A DNA stretch of 64,000 nucleotides from contig DATFYX010000002.1 in NCBI GenBank assembly GCA_035314825.1, positions 1 to 64,000 on the forward strand. The letters run 5' to 3'. The DNA is from Candidatus Eremiobacteraceae bacterium. GTDB lineage: Bacteria > Vulcanimicrobiota > Vulcanimicrobiia > Eremiobacterales > Eremiobacteraceae. Position 1 is the stretch's first letter. Each line of letters starts with the position of its first letter. The notes under the pieces are model-generated. The model ran no database searches and had not been told where the DNA came from. It saw nothing but the letters and a program-made list of their open reading frames with translations. Position numbers and translations under genes: made by a program. Shown here one piece after another: positions 8,298 through 16,302 of the stretch.

Positions 8298-9905
8298 CTA
8301 GACCGCCGCGGCGGCCGTCGAGTCCATGTGTTCGCCGTGGTGGCGCTTGCGCGCCGATGCATACGCGCGCACGGCGCGCCCGAAACGCGCCATCGCTTCG
8401 CCGGCGTGTTCTTCAGGAAGTTTGCCGAACGACATGCGCAGCGTGTTGATCGCCGGCGCGGTCGGGTAGAACGGCTGGCCGGGCAAGAACACGACGCCTT
8501 CTTGCGCCGCGTAGCCGAACAGCTCCATCGCCGACCACTGCGGCGGCAGCTCGACCCAGACGTTGAGACCGCCGCGCGGCAACGCCGCGCGCGCGCCGTC
8601 GGGCAGCACGCGCAGCAGGGCTGCGTGCAGGGCGTCGCGCCGCCGGTGGTAGAGGAATCGCGTCGCGCGCAGGTGGCGCGCGGCGGCTTTCGATTCCAAG
8701 AAGCGCAGCAACGCGCGCTGCGCGACGGTCGTGGTGAATGAGTCGGCGCGCAGCTTGGCCGCGTAGAGCGCGTTGAGCGCGGCGCCCTTGGCCGCGATGT
8801 AACCGATGCGCAAGCTGGGCATGAGGAGCTTGCTCATGCTCTCGATGACGACGACCCGCTCGTCTCCGTCGGACGCGATCAGCGGCGGCGGAGCCTCCGC
8901 ATCGTACGAGAGCGGCCAACACGTCTGGTCCTCGACGATCGTGACTTGGCCCTGGCGCGCGACCTCGAGGATCTTGCGATGGCGCGCGCGAGCGGAATAG
9001 GAGCCCGTCGGATTCTGCGCCGCCGTGTTGATGTACGCGACGCGAGGGCCGGCGCGCCGGCATGCCTCGGCGAACGAGGCCGGGATCAGACCGTCTTCAT
9101 CCGCCGCGAGATTGGTCCACGACACGCGGCGTTGGTCGAACACCTCGAGCGCGGAGAAATACGTCGGCGCTTCGGCAGCTGCGGCGCAGCCGTACTCGAG
9201 CAGCGTCTCGGCGACCAGGCTGAGCGCCTGCTGCGCGCCGCTCACGATCAAGATGTCGTCGGCGCCCACGTCGGCGCCGCGGGCGCGCAGCCGTTCGGCG
9301 AAGAACGCGCGCAGCGTCTCGTCGCCGCGATCGGCGCGATACTGATGGATCTCCGGCGGATCGTCGAGGAACGTGCGCGCATAGCACTGCGCGAAGTCGG
9401 CGACCGGATAGGTCTCGGGTGCGGTGTGGCCCGCCGAGATGGCGATCGCGCCCGGACGCACCGCCGAGCGCAGCAGCTGCATGGCCGCGACGCGGCGCGT
9501 TTCGGTCGCGTAGCGATGGATGCCCGGATCCCAGCGCCCGACCGATTGTGCGGGCAGCGGCACGCCGTCCGCCGGCGTCGCCGGCGCAGCGGGCTTGCGA
9601 TCGAAGCGCATCGGTTCGAGCGGATCGAAGGACACAAAAGTGCCGCGCCCGGTGCGCGATTCCACCAACCCCTCGGCGGCGAGGACCTCGTACGCCTGGC
9701 TGGCGGTCACCAGCGCGATGCCGTGCGACCTCGCCATCTCGCGCTGCGGCGGAAGCTTGTCGCCCTTGCCCAGCACGCCGTCGCGGATCTGCGCGGCAAT
9801 GCCCTCGGCGAGCTGCTGGTAGAGCGGCCGGCGGTCGCGGCCGGAGAAGCTGACGGGCTGCAGCGTCCCTTGGGCTGCGTCCTTATTGACACCATTACGT
9901 ACCAT
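8298..9905 (-). CDS. MocR/PdxR-type regulator (GntR HTH fused to aminotransferase)
   Basis: 535 residues. An N-terminal winged-helix GntR domain (about 20-95, with KLPPQREMARSHGIALVTAS) is joined to a class I aminotransferase fold. The PLP lysine is in SMSKLLMPSLRIGY. MocR proteins sense amino acids or PLP and usually regulate a neighbouring gene. pruA lies 74 bases downstream on the same strand, which makes proline or arginine catabolism a sensible target. The region just upstream (9903-9924) carries repeated ATTGC words on the minus strand and a TCTAAT -10-like box (9919-9924), compatible with autoregulation. Confidence 0.87.
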   Translation of the reverse strand: MVRNGVNKDAAQGTLQPVSFSGRDRRPLYQQLAEGIAAQIRDGVLGKGDKLPPQREMARSHGIALVTASQAYEVLAAEGLVESRTGRGTFVSFDPLEPMRFDRKPAAPATPADGVPLPAQSVGRWDPGIHRYATETRRVAAMQLLRSAVRPGAIAISAGHTAPETYPVADFAQCYARTFLDDPPEIHQYRADRGDETLRAFFAERLRARGADVGADDILIVSGAQQALSLVAETLLEYGCAAAAEAPTYFSALEVFDQRRVSWTNLAADEDGLIPASFAEACRRAGPRVAYINTAAQNPTGSYSARARHRKILEVARQGQVTIVEDQTCWPLSYDAEAPPPLIASDGDERVVVIESMSKLLMPSLRIGYIAAKGAALNALYAAKLRADSFTTTVAQRALLRFLESKAAARHLRATRFLYHRRRDALHAALLRVLPDGARAALPRGGLNVWVELPPQWSAMELFGYAAQEGVVFLPGQPFYPTAPAINTLRMSFGKLPEEHAGEAMARFGRAVRAYASARKRHHGEHMDSTAAAAV

Positions 9906-10231
9906 AGCAATGGATGCAATTAGATAGTGACGCTGTGCGCCCTGCTCGAGCCGGCCGGAGAGGCGCTAGCGCTCGGTTTGGGGCGGATCGAACGGGATCG
10001 GCGGATCGCTGCCGGGGAGGGTCACGGTGTGCTTGCGCCGGCGAAGATCGGGAGAACCTGGCTTGGCCATCTCCATACCGGCAGCTTCGATCGGCATCTC
10101 TTTATCGTTGACGCGCCCTATATGGCGCAGATCTAACGAGAAATCAGAATCAGGGTCTTGATCCACCATCGTCGCCGGTAGTACGGGGCAGCCTCGCTGC
10201 CGCCCTGCCGCGCAAGAACCAGAGGAGTCTC
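9906..10231. other. Intergenic region between divergent mocR and sseA genes
   Basis: 326 bases with no convincing gene. The short frames here lack ribosome-binding sites and family resemblance. The left end should hold the mocR promoter and the right end the rhodanese promoter with GAGGAG-type ribosome binding close to 10232. Confidence 0.6.
10108..10137 (+). promoter_or_regulatory. Candidate promoter and operator for the rhodanese gene
   Basis: TTGACG (10108-10113) and TCTAAC (10132-10137) are 18 bases apart. Between them lies an inverted repeat, GCGCC (10113-10117), six bases, GGCGC (10124-10128). It would place a repressor exactly in the promoter spacer. The -10 match is weak. Confidence 0.35.
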
Positions 10232-11080
10232 ATGGCAACCACCATCGCACCCACGCAAACCCTCGTCAGCACCGATTGGGCGCAATCCCATCTCGACGAT
10301 CAGGGACTGCGCTTCGTCGAAATCGACGTCGACACGACCGAGTATGAGAAGGGCCATCTGCCGGGCGCCGTCGGCTTCAATTGGCAATCGCAGCTCAACG
10401 ATCCGATCCGGCGCGACATCCCGTCCAAGGAAGAGTTCGAAGCGCTGCTGTCGTCCGCCGGCATCGGCAACGACACGACGGTCGTGCTCTACGGCGACAA
10501 CAACAACTGGTTCGCCGCGTTCGCGCTCTGGCTGCTCAAGTATTACGGACACGACAAGGTCGTGCTGATCGACGGCGGACGCAAGAAGTGGGTGGCCGAG
10601 AACCGCCCGCTGACGACCGATGTTCCCTCGTATCCCACAACGTCGTACAAGATCGCCAAGGTCGACGAGAAACTTCGCGCCAAGCGCGACTTCGTGCTCG
10701 AGACCGTACGCACGCACGCGCGCAATCTCGTCGACGTCCGCTCCGCGCCTGAGTTCAAAGGCGAGATCATCGCGCCGCCCGGCATGACCGAGACCGCGCA
10801 ACGCGCGGGCCACATACCGGGTGCAATCAACGTGCCATGGAGCCAGGCGGTCAACGAGGACGGCACGTTCAAGTCCCCCGACGAGCTGCGCGTGCTCTAC
10901 ACCAAAGCGGGGCTGGATCCGGGCAAGCCGACGATCGCATACTGCCGCATCGGCGAGCGCTCGTCGCACACGTGGTTCGTTCTGAAGTATCTCCTCGGAC
11001 TAGACGACGTCATCAACTACGACGGATCGTGGACCGAATACGGCAATCTCATCGGCGTCCCGATCGAAAAGAACGTCTGA
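10232..11080 (+). CDS. sseA: Two-domain sulfurtransferase (rhodanese/3-mercaptopyruvate type)
   Basis: 282 residues forming two rhodanese domains. The N-terminal one (about 12-125) is inactive. The C-terminal one (about 155-280) carries the catalytic Cys238 in the loop CRIGERSSHT. A CRxGxR loop is the thiosulfate sulfurtransferase form rather than the CGSGVT loop of mercaptopyruvate enzymes. It moves sulfane sulfur from thiosulfate to thiol acceptors. The AGAGGAGT ribosome-binding site just before ATG 10232 fixes the start. A terminator follows, so the gene is monocistronic. Confidence 0.92.
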   Translation: MATTIAPTQTLVSTDWAQSHLDDQGLRFVEIDVDTTEYEKGHLPGAVGFNWQSQLNDPIRRDIPSKEEFEALLSSAGIGNDTTVVLYGDNNNWFAAFALWLLKYYGHDKVVLIDGGRKKWVAENRPLTTDVPSYPTTSYKIAKVDEKLRAKRDFVLETVRTHARNLVDVRSAPEFKGEIIAPPGMTETAQRAGHIPGAINVPWSQAVNEDGTFKSPDELRVLYTKAGLDPGKPTIAYCRIGERSSHTWFVLKYLLGLDDVINYDGSWTEYGNLIGVPIEKNV

Positions 11081-11112
11081 ACGTAGGAAACCGCACACGA
11101 CGTAAGTAAAGC

Positions 11113-11143
11113 GGCCGGGCATACGCTCGGCCTTTTTTCTTTT
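11113..11143 (+). terminator. Rho-independent terminator after sseA
   Basis: GGCCG (11113-11117) pairs with CGGCC (11128-11132). The inner bases extend the stem to 8 bp with one G-T wobble around an ATAC tetraloop. Six Ts and a further T-rich stretch follow directly. Confidence 0.85.
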
Positions 11144-11152
11144 GGGGGTGCT

Positions 11153-11836
11153 ATGAACCGTTACATCGCGGAATTCGTCGGGACGTTCGTGCTGATGTTC
11201 GTCGGCATCGGCACGGCGCTGTACGACGGCAAGACCATCGGCCACGTCGGCATCTCGCTGGCGTTCGGATTCACGCTGCTCGCCATGGTATACGCCATCG
11301 GATCGATCTCCGGCTGTCATATCAACCCGGCCGTCACGATCGGACTGTGCGTCGCCCGCAAGTTCGCGTGGTCCGACTCGCCGGGTTACATCATCGCCCA
11401 ACTGGTGGGCGGCACGTGCGGCTGGGGCACGCTCGTGTTGGTCCTTTACGCCAGCGGCAAGTACGACTCGAGCATGGCGCAGGCGGTCGCCAACGGATTC
11501 GGCGACAACTCGGCGCTCGGCGTCGGGCTTATCGGCGCGTTCCTCGTCGAGATGATCGCGACGTTCGTACTCATGTTCACGATCTTGGGGTCGACTTCTG
11601 AGGGCGCGCCGGCCGGCTTCGCCGGCATCGCGATCGGCGTCGCGCTCGCGGTGGCGAACTTCGTCGCGATTCCGATCACCAACGCGTCGATCAACCCGGC
11701 GCGCAGCCTCGGCCCGGCGCTGTACGCGGGCGGCGAGTATCTCAGCCAATTATGGCTGTTCTTCGCCGCGCCGATCGTTGGCGCGATCCTGGCGGCGCTC
11801 ATCTGGAACCTGGTCGGTAAGCGCACCGCAGCCTGA
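11153..11836 (+). CDS. Aquaporin/MIP family channel
   Basis: 227 residues with six hydrophobic helices and both half-helix NPA motifs: NPAVTIGLC near residue 63 and NPARSLGPAL near 182. These motifs and the short loops point to an AqpZ-like water channel in the inner membrane. A glycerol facilitator is less likely because the second NPA box is followed by RSLGPAL and no Asp. GGGGGTG lies just upstream of ATG 11153. The gene stands alone between a terminator and a hairpin. Confidence 0.92.
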   Translation: MNRYIAEFVGTFVLMFVGIGTALYDGKTIGHVGISLAFGFTLLAMVYAIGSISGCHINPAVTIGLCVARKFAWSDSPGYIIAQLVGGTCGWGTLVLVLYASGKYDSSMAQAVANGFGDNSALGVGLIGAFLVEMIATFVLMFTILGSTSEGAPAGFAGIAIGVALAVANFVAIPITNASINPARSLGPALYAGGEYLSQLWLFFAAPIVGAILAALIWNLVGKRTAA

Positions 11837-11865
11837 CCTGCGGGCCGCTCCTCTAAGGGCGTACG

Positions 11866-11890
11866 CGGGGCGCGGGTTGACCGCGCCCCG
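11866..11890. repeat. Perfect GC-rich hairpin between aquaporin and moeZ-like gene
   Basis: CGGGGCGCGG (11866-11875) and CCGCGCCCCG (11881-11890) form a perfect 10-bp stem with the loop GTTGA. There is no T-run. It ends 19 bases before the next start codon and could be a U-less terminator for the aquaporin gene or a translational control element. Confidence 0.55.
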
Positions 11891-11909
11891 TGTCGAATAG
11901 CCGGGTTCC

Positions 11910-13067
11910 ATGGCAACGCAGACGTCCACGTTCACCCCGCAAGAGCTCGCGCGCTACGGCCGCCACTTGATCCTGCCCGAGATCGGACAGGACGGCCAGC
12001 GCAAGCTCAAGGAAGCGCGCGTGCTGCTGGTCGGCGCAGGCGGTCTGGGATCGCCCGCGGCGCTCTATCTCGCGGCCGCCGGCGTCGGCACGCTCGGCAT
12101 CGTCGACTACGATCGCGTGGAGCTTTCCAATCTTCATCGCCAGGTGCTGCACGGCACGAGCATGACCGGCCGCTCCAAGGTCGACTCCGCCGTGCGGACG
12201 ATCGCGGAGATCAATCCGAACGTCGCCGTGGAAGGCCATGACGTCCAGATCGACAGCGGCAATGCGTTCGAGCTGCTGCGCTCGTACGACATCGTGGTCG
12301 ACGGCAGCGACAACTTCGCGACGCGCTATCTGGTCAACGACGCGTGCGTGTTGTCGGGCAAACCGAGCGTCTACGGTTCTGTCTATCGCTTCGAGGGCCA
12401 AGCGTCGCTGTTCGATGCGCGCCTCGGTCCGTGTTATCGCTGCGTCTTCCCGGAGCCGCCGCCGCCCGGCGCGATGCCGTCGTGCGCCCAGGCCGGCGTG
12501 CTCGGCGTGCTGCCCGGCATCATCGGGCTGATCCAGGCCACCGAGACGATCAAGCTCATCTGCGGCGTGGGCGAATCGTTGCTCGGGCGGCTGCTGCTGT
12601 TCGACGCGCTTGAGATGCGTTTCCGGGAGCTCAAGCTGCGCAAAGATCCGAATTGCCCGGTGTGCGGCGAGCATCCGACGATCACCGCGCTCGTCGACTA
12701 CGACAAGCTCTGCGGCGACGCGCCGATCGCGAGGAATGGGGACGTGGACGATTTCGAACTGACCGTCGCGCAGCTCAAGGCGAAGCTGGATGCGGGCGAG
12801 CGCATCGAGCTGCTCGACGTGCGCCGGCCCGACGAGTTGGCGGTCGCCGCGCTGCCATACACCAGATGGATCGAGATGCGCGAGCTCGGCGAGCGCATGG
12901 GCGAGCTCGACAAAGCTTCTCAGATCGTGGTCTATTGCCACTCGGGCATGCGCAGCGCGCGGGCGACGCACATGCTGCGTCAAGCCGGCTTCGAAAACGT
13001 GAAAAACCTCGCCGGCGGCATCGACGCGTGGAGCCTAGAGATCGATCCCACGCTGCCGCGATACTAG
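11910..13067 (+). CDS. MoeZ-type adenylyltransferase/sulfurtransferase (ThiF plus rhodanese)
   Basis: 385 residues. The ThiF/MoeB adenylation domain (about 10-265) has the GAGGLGSP nucleotide loop (42-49), zinc cysteines 175, 178, 249 and 252, and Cys192 in the crossover loop. A rhodanese domain (about 285-385) follows, with active Cys343 in YCHSGMRS. Such fusions adenylate and then thiocarboxylate small sulfur-carrier proteins (MoaD, ThiS or CysO types) for molybdopterin, thiamine or cysteine synthesis. No carrier gene is adjacent, so the pathway is not decided here. Confidence 0.9.
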   Translation: MATQTSTFTPQELARYGRHLILPEIGQDGQRKLKEARVLLVGAGGLGSPAALYLAAAGVGTLGIVDYDRVELSNLHRQVLHGTSMTGRSKVDSAVRTIAEINPNVAVEGHDVQIDSGNAFELLRSYDIVVDGSDNFATRYLVNDACVLSGKPSVYGSVYRFEGQASLFDARLGPCYRCVFPEPPPPGAMPSCAQAGVLGVLPGIIGLIQATETIKLICGVGESLLGRLLLFDALEMRFRELKLRKDPNCPVCGEHPTITALVDYDKLCGDAPIARNGDVDDFELTVAQLKAKLDAGERIELLDVRRPDELAVAALPYTRWIEMRELGERMGELDKASQIVVYCHSGMRSARATHMLRQAGFENVKNLAGGIDAWSLEIDPTLPRY

Positions 13068-13068
13068 T

Positions 13069-13740
13069 TCACGCTTGCTGGATGCCAGCGATGAGGACGA
13101 TCACCTCGGCGGGGCCGTGCGCGCCAAGCACGAGTACTTTTTCGATATCCGCGGAGCGGCTCGGACCGGTGATGATGACGCCCTCTCCGCGCGACTTGTC
13201 GCGCGCCGCGCCGTATATGTGCTTGAGCGCCTCGTCATCCATGTGCGGACGCAGCATTGAGACGTCCGCGATCGCGATGCACACGCGCGGAAGGTACGGC
13301 AGCAGCCGCTCGCCGCGATTCTTGAAGATCGCGATGATCGAGCCGGTGTCGGCGAGCAACGCATCGGCCTCGATGATGCCGCAGTCGGCGGCCTCGATGC
13401 GCTCGCTCGAGGCGCCCGCCGCCTGGAAGAAGCGATCGCCGGCGACGTGCGCGAGCGCCGCGCTCACCCTGGTCGAATTCTGCACCGCCGCCGTGTTGAA
13501 CCCGCGCTGGCTCAGCAGCAGCCCGAGCGCGCGAGGCATGGCTTCAGGCGTTGCGACGAAGATCGTCTCGCCTTTGAGGGCTTCGAGCTCCTTGCGGAAC
13601 GACTCGGCCATCGCGACTGGATCGGCTGGCTGTGCCGGAAACACGGGCGCGGGCGCCGGTAACTCGCGCGCGGGTTCACCCGACAAGGCGCTCTTGATCG
13701 CTCGCAAGATCGCGGCGCGCGCCGCCTCCCCGTCCGTCAC
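13069..13740 (-). CDS. lutC: LutC/YkgG-like L-lactate utilisation protein
   Basis: 223 residues with the LUD domain of LutC: DTGSIIAIF and a late ADIEKVLVLGAHGPAEVIVL segment. LutABC together oxidise L-lactate to pyruvate through iron-sulfur clusters. The start is GTG 13740, overlapping the stop of the lipoprotein gene by four bases. It is the last gene of the lutA-lutB-lipoprotein-lutC run and is convergent with the MoeZ-like gene, 1 base apart. Confidence 0.87.
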   Translation of the reverse strand: MTDGEAARAAILRAIKSALSGEPARELPAPAPVFPAQPADPVAMAESFRKELEALKGETIFVATPEAMPRALGLLLSQRGFNTAAVQNSTRVSAALAHVAGDRFFQAAGASSERIEAADCGIIEADALLADTGSIIAIFKNRGERLLPYLPRVCIAIADVSMLRPHMDDEALKHIYGAARDKSRGEGVIITGPSRSADIEKVLVLGAHGPAEVIVLIAGIQQA

Positions 13741-14141
13741 GGCTGCATGATCCAGCGGCCGTCGGACTGCAGTTCGAAATAGTACGGGCGGCCCCCCAGG
13801 CTGTCTCCTGCGTCGGTTTTGGCCATCGCCGCCAAGCTGACGGTGTTGTACTCGGTGCCGACGACGTGCGATTTGTAGGACGCGAAGACGCGGCGCGCTT
13901 CCATCTGCAGGCTCGCCTCATCGTTCATCGGATGATCAGCCATGTAGTCGACCGAGAGGATGGTCTTGCGCACGTGGCTCACGTTGTCGAACGACTGACG
14001 CTGCTCGCGCAGGATGGTGACGCGCTCGCCTGATGGCAACGTGAGCACCCAGGGTGCCGGCGTGCGGGCGCATCCGGCAGCAAGCGCGCTCAGCGCCAGC
14101 GCTGCGACCGTCCCCACGGCGAGCGCGCCGGCGCGACTCAT
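13737..14141 (-). CDS. Small lipoprotein inside the lut operon
   Basis: 134 residues with a lipoprotein signal peptide; the lipobox LAAGC gives Cys24. The mature part begins with RTPAPWVLTLPSGERVTILRE and continues with polar strands (SHVRKTILSVDYMADHPMND, SYKSHVVGTEYNTVSLAAM). I recognise no family. ATG 14141 overlaps the lutB stop and its own stop overlaps the lutC start, both by four bases, so it is translated as part of the lut unit. That is unexpected for a cytosolic lactate-oxidising complex. Confidence 0.78.
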   Translation of the reverse strand: MSRAGALAVGTVAALALSALAAGCARTPAPWVLTLPSGERVTILREQRQSFDNVSHVRKTILSVDYMADHPMNDEASLQMEARRVFASYKSHVVGTEYNTVSLAAMAKTDAGDSLGGRPYYFELQSDGRWIMQP

Positions 14142-15505
14142 GATCGCTTGCTCCACCACTCCTTGAACGTCTCGGGCGCGAGCTGCGGCACGTCGCGGTG
14201 GCGCGCCCACGCTCCGAGGAGCCCTGGCTTCCATCCGATCTTCCCGAACGTATCGGCGCCGAAACGTGCGAATCGCGCCGCACGCTGATATGCCGCCAAG
14301 CTCGCCATGGCGTCGGCCCACAATTTGAACGCCACGCGTTCCGTGCCGGATCCGACGGCCCCGGCATCTACCGCTTTGGCACGCATGTGCACGAGTTGAT
14401 GCGGCAGATCGATGTTGACCGGGCACTCCTCTTGGCACGCGCCGCACAGACTGGACGCGAACGGCAGCTCGCCCGCTTTGTCGAGGCCGATCATCTGCGG
14501 CGTCTCGATCGAGCCGATCGGTCCTGGATACACCCAGCCGTACGACCAGCCGCCGACGCGGCGATAGATCGGACAGACGTTCATGCACGCGCCGCAGCGG
14601 ATGCAATACAGCGACTCGCGGGTCGCCGGATCTGCGAGCACGGCGGTCCTGCCCGCATCGATGATGATGCAATACCACGTGCGACCGTCCTCGGGGCCGA
14701 GGAAATGGTGCGTGTAGACCGACAGCTTCTGGCCGGTCGCCGCGCGCGCGAGCACGTGGAGGAACGGCGGCAAGTCCGCCAAGCGCGGGATGACTTTCTC
14801 GATGCCCATCAACGCGACGTACACCGGCGGCGCGGATGCGGATAGCGCTTGGTTGCCCTCGTTCTCGACCGTGACGATCGTGCCGGTCTCCGCGATCGCG
14901 AAATTCACGCCGGTCATGCCCAAGCCGGCTTCCAGGTAACGGCGGCGCAAGCGCGTGCGCGCGGCGGCGAGCAGCGCTTGTGGATCGTCGGTGTACTTGA
15001 TTCCCAGTTTGTCGGCGAACAGCCGGCCGATGTCTTGGCGCGAAAGATGCAGGGCAGGGGCGATGATGTGCGACGGTTTTTGACCCGCCAACTGCACGAT
15101 GTACTCGCCGAGATCGGTCTCGACCGCGTCGATGCCGGCGGCCTCCAAGCGGTCGTTGAGGTCAAGCTCCTCGGACACCATCGACTTGCCCTTGACCACC
15201 GAGCGTACGCCGTGGCGCCGGCATATATCAAGGAAGAGCGCCGCCGCCTCGTCGGCGCTGCGCGCCCATAGCACGCTGCCGCCGCGCGCGGCGAACTGCT
15301 TCTCGAATTCGACCAGCAGCCAATCGAGATTGGCGATCGCGTACTCTTTGATCGCGTGGACGCGCGCGCGCAGCTCCTGCCAGGGCACTTGCGTCTGTGC
15401 TGCGTGTTTGTCGGCGACGATGCGCTCCATCGTCTGCGGCAGACCCAGCGGACCGTGCGGGTGCGTGAGGTCGGCATGCACCGCGCGCTTGTCGTAGCGC
15501 GTCAT
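14138..15505 (-). CDS. lutB: LutB-like iron-sulfur L-lactate oxidation protein
   Basis: 455 residues. A LUD domain (about 60-290) precedes two cysteine clusters: Cys301, 304, 307 and 311 (CIRCGACMNVCPIY) and Cys354, 357 and 361 (LCGACQEECPVNI), the [4Fe-4S] sites of LutB. ATG 15505 overlaps the lutA stop (ATGA); the longer frame up to 15718 is only antisense read-through of lutA's other frame. It acts with LutA and LutC in electron transfer from lactate, presumably to the quinone pool. Confidence 0.92.
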   Translation of the reverse strand: MTRYDKRAVHADLTHPHGPLGLPQTMERIVADKHAAQTQVPWQELRARVHAIKEYAIANLDWLLVEFEKQFAARGGSVLWARSADEAAALFLDICRRHGVRSVVKGKSMVSEELDLNDRLEAAGIDAVETDLGEYIVQLAGQKPSHIIAPALHLSRQDIGRLFADKLGIKYTDDPQALLAAARTRLRRRYLEAGLGMTGVNFAIAETGTIVTVENEGNQALSASAPPVYVALMGIEKVIPRLADLPPFLHVLARAATGQKLSVYTHHFLGPEDGRTWYCIIIDAGRTAVLADPATRESLYCIRCGACMNVCPIYRRVGGWSYGWVYPGPIGSIETPQMIGLDKAGELPFASSLCGACQEECPVNIDLPHQLVHMRAKAVDAGAVGSGTERVAFKLWADAMASLAAYQRAARFARFGADTFGKIGWKPGLLGAWARHRDVPQLAPETFKEWWSKRS

Positions 15506-16245
15506 GTCGCCGCTAACACTTGCGCGAGATGCAGCGTGCGGATCGTGCGCGTGGAGGGATCGCGCGCCAGCAATCCGCCGATCTGCATGAGGCAGCTCGA
15601 ATCCCCGGAGACGAGCACCTCGGCACCGCTCGCGCGCACGTTCGCGCACTTCGCTTCGCCCATCGAGGCCGAGAGCTCGTCGAACTTGACGCTGAACAGA
15701 CCGCCGAAGCCGCAGCATTCGTCCGGAGCACCCAGATCGACGAGGCGCGCGTCTTTGACGGCGCGCAACAAGCGCAGCGGCGCGTCTCCGACTTTGAGCT
15801 CGCGGCGCGCGTGGCAGCCGTCATGATAGACGATCGTGTGCGGGAAGCGCGCGCCGACGTCCACGACGCCGAGCGCATCCACCAAGAACGTCGACAGCTC
15901 GAACACGCGCGCGCCGACGCCGGCAAGCGCAGGATCGAGCGTCGGATAAAACACCCTGCACATCGCGCCGCACGAGCCGGACGGGACGACGATCCAGTCG
16001 TAGCCGTCGAAGACCTGCGCGAAACGGCGCGCGACCGCAAGCGCCTCGCCCTTGTGACCCGCGTTGAAGGCCGGCTGGCCGCAGCACGTCTGCTCGAGCG
16101 GATAGTCGAGCGGCACGCCAAGCCGAGCGAACAGCGCCACCATGGCGCGTCCGACGTCCGGGAAGATCAGATCGCCGTAGCACGGCAAGAAGAGCGCGAC
16201 GCGCTCTCCGCTCGCGTATCTCCTCGGCGCGACTGCGGCGTCCAT
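15502..16245 (-). CDS. lutA: LutA-like protein with CCG domains
   Basis: 247 residues with two cysteine-rich CCG domains: FLPCYGD...TCCGQPAFNAGH in the first half and DGCHARREL...ECCGFGGLFSVKF in the second. These bind iron-sulfur clusters in LutA, GlcF and heterodisulfide reductase subunits. It is the first gene of the lut operon and is divergent from the SDR gene. The short gap to that gene must hold the lut promoter. Confidence 0.92.
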   Translation of the reverse strand: MDAAVAPRRYASGERVALFLPCYGDLIFPDVGRAMVALFARLGVPLDYPLEQTCCGQPAFNAGHKGEALAVARRFAQVFDGYDWIVVPSGSCGAMCRVFYPTLDPALAGVGARVFELSTFLVDALGVVDVGARFPHTIVYHDGCHARRELKVGDAPLRLLRAVKDARLVDLGAPDECCGFGGLFSVKFDELSASMGEAKCANVRASGAEVLVSGDSSCLMQIGGLLARDPSTRTIRTLHLAQVLAAT

Positions 16246-16302
16246 GCCCGCGCAGTTTTGGTGGGCGCCATGATTTCACCCGCTTTCGTCAAATGGCGGG
16301 TG

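Noticed and set aside
9927-10136. 69-codon frame between mocR and sseA
   Set aside because: No ribosome-binding site, no family likeness, and it overlaps the likely sseA promoter.
10133-10969. 278-codon minus-strand frame opposite sseA
   Set aside because: A shadow of the rhodanese gene with arginine-rich low-complexity composition.
15520-16302. Long plus-strand frame leading into the SDR gene
   Set aside because: It is antisense to lutA, lacks family resemblance and has no ribosome-binding site; the SDR fold starts at 16303 or 16270.
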